Source: Ilyomonas sp963847085 | GTDB lineage: Bacteria; Bacteroidota; Bacteroidia; Chitinophagales; Chitinophagaceae | DNA length: 64,000 nucleotides | Direction of reading: 5' to 3' | NCBI GenBank assembly: GCA_963847085.1 | Contig: CAWJYO010000008.1 | Location: 1-64,000, forward strand | Part shown: piece after piece, positions 58,738-64,000 of the stretch | Position numbering within the stretch: the stretch's first letter is position 1 | Layout of the letters: the number at the start of each line of letters is the position of its first letter | Notes under the pieces: generated by a model | Seen by the model: only the letters and a program-made list of their open reading frames with translations | Databases searched by the model: none | Told to the model about the DNA's origin: nothing | Made by a program: the position numbers and the translations under genes

Positions 58738-59998
58738 ATGAATCAGTACAAAAGATTGGTAAATTCGGTTAGCGTTGCTTTTGTTTTTTTACTTTTTTCC
58801 TTCCTTTCTAATAAGGCGCAGGCGCAGAATGGACAAGCTTTGTTCTCGCAAAATTGTGCTTCCTGTCATGCCGTTAACAAACACTTGGTTGGCCCCGCAT
58901 TGGCAGGTGTTGAACAACGCGGCCCATGGAAAGACAGAGCGCAGGTTCATGCATGGGTGCACAACCCGGCTGGCTACATGAAAACCGATGCTTACACGCA
59001 AGGTTTGTATAAAGAGAATGCGAATGTAATGATGCAGGCTTTCCCCCAGCTTGGTGATAAAGATATTGATGCCATTCTCGATTATGTAAAATCGGTTCCT
59101 GAGCCTTCTGCTGCAGGTCCTGCTGCAGGTGCTAATCCAGCGGCGGCAGAGGCTGAATCAAATGATAACACACTTATTTTTGGTATTCTTACTTTAATAT
59201 TAGCCGTTGTTTCTTTTGTTTTGTTGCAGGTAAACAGCAACTTAAAACGCTTAACCGACCAAAAAGAAGGTTTAGGCGGTGTTGAGCCGGTTCCTTTCTG
59301 GAGAAACAAAGCTTACATTGCATTTATAACCGTTATCCTGTTTTTATTCGGTGGTTATATGACCGTTACGGGTGCCATCAATTTAGGTCGTACAAAAAAT
59401 TACGAGCCTGAACAACCTATCTTTTATTCACATAAAGTTCATGCAGGCATCAACCAAATCAGTTGTTTGTATTGCCATGGAAACACTGAATTAGGAAAGC
59501 AGGCAAACATACCATCTGTAAACATTTGTATGAACTGCCACATGGGCATTAATGAATACAAAGGCGAAAAGCTGTACCGGCCCAATGGCGAAGAAGTAGA
59601 TGGTACTGCCGAAATTCAAAAGCTGTATAAATATGCAGGTTATGAAACAGGTAAAACATGGGACGCATCAAAAGCAAAACCCATAGCGTGGACACGTATT
59701 CACAACCTGCCCGACCATGTTTATTTCAATCACTCACAGCACGTGAAAGTAGGTAAAGTACAATGCCAAACCTGCCACGGCGAAATTCAGAAGATGGATG
59801 AAGTACACCAGTTTGCCGATTTAAGCATGGGCTGGTGTATCAACTGCCACCGCAATACACAAGTGCAATTCAACAGACAATGGTTTTTATAGCATCTATG
59901 AAAAATACCACGATGAAATTAAGAACGGCACTTTAGACACAGCGAAAATTACGGTTGAAAAAATAGGCGGTACAGAGTGCCAGAAATGCCACTATTAA
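58738..59998 (+). pseudogene. actA: Alternative complex III multiheme cytochrome c subunit ActA (one frameshift)
   Basis: A signal-like helix (about 9-24) is followed by a cytochrome c domain with CASCH (40-44). Two transmembrane helices follow (about 142-163, 186-206). Then come five more heme motifs: CLYCH, CMNCH, CQTCH, CINCH and, after a frame change near 59885, CQKCH at the end. ActA of the actABC quinol oxidase complex is normally pentaheme, and here a sixth, N-terminal monoheme domain is fused. The complex oxidises quinol and passes electrons to c-type carriers. The stop is at 59996-59998. The gene is followed by actB. Confidence 0.9.
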
Positions 59999-60072
59999 AA
60001 GAAAGAGTGCGTCCCGGCTATTCACACATTTAATCATCTGCTAAACAGTTTTTGTAGAACTATTACATTACT

Positions 60073-63000
60073 ATGAGCAAAACAAGCATTGGCAAAGTTT
60101 CGGCGAACTATCTCAATCGAAAACCTTTGAAGAGGCTGGAAAGAATGAATTTACTGAAGAATTGCCCTTTTATACCGAACACAGTGGTGTTTTGGAATCG
60201 AAATCACCCAGAAGAGATTTTTTAAAATATTTAGGTTTTAGTACCGCGGCAGCAGCCATTGCCGCCAGTTGCGAAATTCCGGTAAAGAAAGCCATCCCTT
60301 TTGCCAACAAACCCGAAGACATTGTTCCGGGCGTGCCAACTACTATGCAACTACATATGTGCAGGATGGCGATGCGATGAGTATTTTAGCTAAAGTAAGA
60401 GATGGAAGACCGATAAAAATAGAAGGCAACGAATTGTCGCCGATTACAGCCGGTGGCACTTCAGCACGTGTGCAGGCTTCTGTGTTGGATTTGTATGATA
60501 CGGCAAGATTGCGTTATCCTTTATTTCGCGTAAAGTCAAAGAAGTAACCTTTGAAGCGATTGATAAACCATTCTGCCGATTTGGCAGCTTGGCGGAGGAC
60601 AAGTGGTACTGCTTACAAGCACTATGAATTCTCCCACTACGTTAGAAGTCATCAATCAATTTTTAGCAAAATATCCCGGCAGCCGCCACGTACAATACGA
60701 TGCCGATTCTCATTCGGGTATGTTGCTGGCAAACGAAGCAAGCTATGGCAAACGGGCCATTCCTTCGTACCGTTTTGACAATGCAAAAGTAATCGTAAGC
60801 CTGGGTGCCGATTTCTTAGGCACATGGTTAAGCCCTGTTGAGTTTCAAGACAATATGCGCAAGGCAGAAAAATTAAATGAGAAGAATCCTGTAATGAACA
60901 AGCACTATTCATTTTGAAAGTGTATTGAGCATGACAGGTTCCAACGCCGACGAAAGATACTTGCATCTTCCTTCACAAACAGGTGCGGTTGCTGTAGCCT
61001 TATTAAATGCCATCAATGGCTACTGGCGCAACCGGATTTCCGATGCAAAACTGAAAGCCGGAATAGAAAAAACCGCCAAAGAATTAACCGCCAACAGGGC
61101 AGCAGCATTAGTGGTTTGCGGTAGCAACGATACTTCTATACAAACCGTTGTAAATGCTATTAATGAAGCCATTGGTGCCAACGGAAAAACCATTGACTGG
61201 AGCACTACTTTAATTCCCGCAAAGGTGTTGATAGCGAGTTTGCGCAATTGGTAGAGGATATGAACGGCGGTAAAGTGGGTGCGTTACTTATTCATGGCGC
61301 TAACCCTGCTTACACATGGTATGATAGCAAGAAAGTTACCGAGTGCCATAAAAAAGGTAAAAACAACTGTTTCTTTTTGCCCCAAATGGGATGAAACGGC
61401 ACAGCTTTGCAAATATGTAATTCCCGACCATCACTTTCTGGAAAGCTGGGGCGATGCAGAACCAAAAACAGGTTTTGTTTCGCTTATGCAGCCAACCATT
61501 TATCCGCTTTTCAAAACACGGCAATGGCAGGATAGCTTATTAAAATGGATTGGCTCGCCTACCGATTATCTTGGCTTCATCAAACAATATTGGATGACAC
61601 GCTTGGGTGGCGAACAAGCCTGGGATAAAGCTTTGCAGGATGGAGTTATCAATCAGTCTTCCACTTCGGTTAATACCCTATCCTGTGTAGCTAAGCGATA
61701 GCACGACTGTAAAATCAAACAAATTAGCTCCGGCTACTTCCGCTGGCGCACTGCAACATTCAACAACGGTGCAACAGCAGGTGCTGTGTCTGCTATTGGC
61801 AGCCTGCCAAAAGGCGGACAATACGAATTGGTTTTATACCAAAAAACAACCATTGGTTCAGGTCAGGGTACCTCTAATCCATGGTTGCAGGAAATGCCTG
61901 ATCCCGTTACAAGAGCAACATGGGATAACTACGTGATTATTTCTCCGGCACTGGCAAAAAGCTTATTAAATATTGACATTAGCAAATCCGGTGATTCTGA
62001 TAATTATGAAGTGCATCCTGAAAAGCCAGTAGTTAAAGTAACGGTCAAACGGAAAAGAATCTGTTGAACTTCCCATTCTCATTGTTCCGGGTACGCATCC
62101 AAATGCCATAGGCATCGCTGTTGGTTACGGCCGCACGGCGAAAGTTGGGAAAAGCAGTTGTCAATCAGGTAAAAATGTATTTCCACTTACCTCATTGGTA
62201 AACAATAATGTTAGCTGCGTTGTTCCTGATGTAAAAATTGAAGAAACAGGTGATACATACAAACTTGCGCTTGCACAAACACACAATATTTACAATACTG
62301 CACAAGGCAATCGTACTGAAGTGGTAAAAGAATTAACCTTAGCAGAATATAAAAAGAAACCAAGGAATACGGGAAGAAAGGAAAAGGAAGTCGAAAAGTT
62401 CGGTGGAATAGAAGAGTTACGAAAAGAAGGGAACCATTTATCCTTACTACGAAAAGCCGGGCATCAAATGGGGAATGAGCGTTGACCTCAATAGCTGTAC
62501 TGGCTGCGGTGCCTGCGTGGTGGCCTGTTATGGCAGAAAACAACGTGTCTGTAGTTGGTAAAGATGAAGTCGCCCGTTACCATGAAATGCACTGGTTGCG
62601 TATCGACCGCTATTTCAGCGGCGATATGGAAAATCCCAAATGTGGTTTTTCAGCCCATGCTTTGCCAGCATTGCGATAATGCGCCCTGCGAAAACGTTTG
62701 CCCTGTAGCTGCTACCAACCACAGCAGCGAAGGCTTGAACCAGATGGCTTATAACCGTTGTATCGGTACAAGATATTGCGCTAACAACTGTCCTTATAAA
62801 GTACGTCGCTTCAACTGGGTCGATTATACCGGTGCAGACAGCTTTCCCGATAACCAGGATAGGCATTGTAAGATGACGTTGTAATGAACATGAACGATGA
62901 CCTTACCCGCATGGTGCTGAACCCTGATGTTACGGTGCGAAGCCGTGGTGTAATGGAAAAATGTAGCTTTCTGCGTACAGCGTTTGCAGGAAGGCAAACT

Positions 63001-63274
63001 GAAAGCAAAGAAAGAAAGCCGGCCCTAATTACGGGTGAAAACAATGTGCGATGTACAAACTGCCTGCCAGCAGGCTTGCCCTACAGATGCTATCGTGTTT
63101 GGTAATATCAACGATCCAAACAGTGCTGTTATCGCAGGTTACGAAAAGAACAATCCAAACCGTTTGTTTTATGTATTGGAGCAACTGCATACACTTGCCC
63201 AATGTCAATTACCTGGCTAAAGTAAGAAACCAGGAAGAAACAGTAGGCGCGGTGACAAAGAAGGAGAAGCATAG
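60073..63274 (+). pseudogene. actB: Alternative complex III iron-sulfur/molybdopterin-like subunit ActB (many frameshifts)
   Basis: The N-terminus becomes HWQSFGELSQSKTFEEAGKN after one base change. It continues to a Tat signal SPRRDFLKYLGFSTAAAAIA. A molybdopterin-oxidoreductase-like region follows (EDIVPGVP, IKIEGNELSPI, GMLLANEASYGKRAIPSYRF). Last is a ferredoxin-like domain with CTGCGACVVACYAENN, CENVCPVAATNHSSEG and NCPYKVRRFNWVD. About a dozen frame changes occur between 60090 and 63265. Each is repaired by the neighbouring frame. The end is set at a likely TAG at 63272-63274. An unrepaired frame ends at 63314. Confidence 0.88.
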
Positions 63275-63342
63275 AAATAATATCCTCGTCATAGGAGCGG
63301 ATAAATTATATTAAAATAGAAGAACATTTAAAAACACTACGG

Positions 63343-64000
63343 ATGTCATCACTAAAGTACGAATCGCAGGTACGGGAGCCCTTGGTAAATGGTGACAAAG
63401 ATTATCACCAGGTAACAGAAGATATTATGCGCCCTATTGAAGGTAAGCCGTCCAAGCTTTGGTATATTGGTTTTTTTATTTCCATTGCTCTGCTCTTGTT
63501 TGGTATTTATTCCGTTTACCGGGAGGTGACTTATGGCATAGGCCAATGGAACCTGAATAAGACCGTTGGCTGGGGTTGGGATATCACCAACTTCGTTTGG
63601 TGGGTAGGTATCGGTCACGCCGGAACGCTGATCTCTGCTATCTTGTTATTGTTCCGCCAGGGCTGGAGAACAGGTGTAAACCGCGCTGCTGAAGCGATGA
63701 CCATCTTTGCGGTAATGTGTGCGGGTCAGTTCCCTATCTGGCACATGGGCCGTGTATGGATGGGCTTTTTTGTATTGCCTTATCCAAACACACGCGGTCC
63801 TGTTTGGCTGAATTTCAATTCGCCGCTTCTGTGGGACGTGTTTGCGATCTCAACTTATTTTACCGTTTCTCTTATTATTCTGGTATGCGGTTTGTTGCCC
63901 GACTTGGCAATCGTTCGCGACAGGGCAAAAACAAAACTGCGTAAACTTTTGTATGGTATTGCTTCATTTGGCTGGAATGGTTCAACCAAACACTGGCAGC
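63343..64000 (+). CDS. actC: Alternative complex III membrane subunit ActC, NrfD family (3' partial)
   Basis: The frame runs from ATG 63343 (MSSLKYESQVREPLVNGDKD) past the end of the window without a stop. Hydrophobic helices are seen at about residues 43-63, 79-101, 119-139 and 160-180. The NrfD-type segments are NFVWWVGIGHAGTLISAILL and FPIWHMGRVWMGFF. The protein is the quinone-interacting membrane subunit next to ActB. In this window the frame is intact. It is not seen as a closed ORF because it leaves the window. Confidence 0.9.
   Translation, partial: MSSLKYESQVREPLVNGDKDYHQVTEDIMRPIEGKPSKLWYIGFFISIALLLFGIYSVYREVTYGIGQWNLNKTVGWGWDITNFVWWVGIGHAGTLISAILLLFRQGWRTGVNRAAEAMTIFAVMCAGQFPIWHMGRVWMGFFVLPYPNTRGPVWLNFNSPLLWDVFAISTYFTVSLIILVCGLLPDLAIVRDRAKTKLRKLLYGIASFGWNGSTKHWQ

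Larger units (their letters stand above)
187..63935. repeat. Dispersed motif RYAAAAACAAA (about 59 copies of the 9-base core)
   Basis: The core AAAAACAAA starts on the + strand at 187, 360, 415, 1798, 4706, 4921, 5033, 9184, 10769, 14754, 15821, 19417, 20249, 20569, 21728, 22127, 23649, 27571, 31136, 33307, 36129, 36873, 37646, 38215, 40312, 42043, 43352, 50131, 50924, 54120, 57418, 58236 and 63927. Its complement TTTGTTTTT starts at 346, 7331, 14819, 15077, 19653, 20279, 22291, 26168, 26477, 28214, 28602, 29598, 30229, 30283, 32021, 32778, 41987, 42305, 42950, 43155, 43198, 47724, 49902, 50805, 52796 and 58780. Some 47 of 59 copies are preceded by purine-pyrimidine. The mirror-image 9-mer AAACAAAAA, of equal composition, I count about 20 times, often overlapping. 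Counts were made by eye. Copies lie in genes and between them. The role is unknown. Confidence 0.65.

Noticed and set aside
1..64000. tRNA, rRNA, riboswitch and prophage genes
   Set aside because: I looked for cloverleaf signatures such as GGTTCGAATCC, rRNA blocks and phage modules, and saw none that I could support.

Overview
The window looks like a chromosomal segment from a Bacteroidota bacterium, most likely a member of the Chitinophagaceae or a close relative. The evidence is a TonB-dependent receptor with a carboxypeptidase-like N-terminal domain, an ECF sigma factor paired with a barrel-type partner, BatD, an epimerase-type threonine dehydrogenase, alternative complex III genes, start codons without clear Shine-Dalgarno sequences, and several -7 elements of the Bacteroidota form TAnnTTTG. 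The DNA is moderately AT-rich. I saw no rRNA, tRNA, CRISPR array, phage module or transposase gene.

Layout. 1-8.4 kb: the end of a TolB-like propeller/outer-membrane protein, an ECF sigma factor with a membrane partner, an alpha/beta hydrolase, an acidic protein, a TspO-like membrane protein and an ABC permease/ATPase pair. 8.5-12.2 kb: a GH43-like hydrolase, a short-chain dehydrogenase and a membrane glycosyltransferase. 12.2-23.5 kb: a TonB receptor, rpe, a TPR lipoprotein, a small membrane protein, pyruvate dehydrogenase E2, an ABC ATPase, yidC and ubiX. 23.7-33.4 kb: an MFS transporter next to a Gfo/Idh/MocA oxidoreductase, batD, a response regulator/histidine kinase pair, a thioesterase, a secreted protein and a TPR histidine kinase. 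33.4-39 kb: a sigma-54-type two-component system divergent from a MacA/MacB-like adaptor and ATPase. 39-53.4 kb: dehydrogenases, a GH13 enzyme, a metallo-hydrolase, dnaK, an RRM protein, fabH, tdh, an Rrf2 regulator, lgt, an AmpG-like transporter and a YqgE protein. 53.6-56.3 kb: a molybdenum hydroxylase pair. 56.3-58.5 kb: a repeat-rich stretch with a nested palindromic element, a 21-bp minisatellite and two uncharacterised genes. 58.7-64 kb: alternative complex III genes actA, actB and the start of actC.

About two dozen genes, including near-essential ones (dnaK, yidC, pdhC, actB), are interrupted by single-base insertions and deletions, with the correct protein continuing in another frame. 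I read these mainly as sequencing or consensus errors. They are annotated as one gene each, typed pseudogene because the given sequence is broken. Ends of such genes were set by following the protein across frames.

The most interesting signal is a dispersed short motif, RYAAAAACAAA. Its 9-base core occurs about 59 times by my count, on both strands, inside and between genes, and often beside or within hairpins. Its biased flanking bases suggest a recognised sequence, such as a DNA-uptake-like or architecture signal, rather than simple A-richness.
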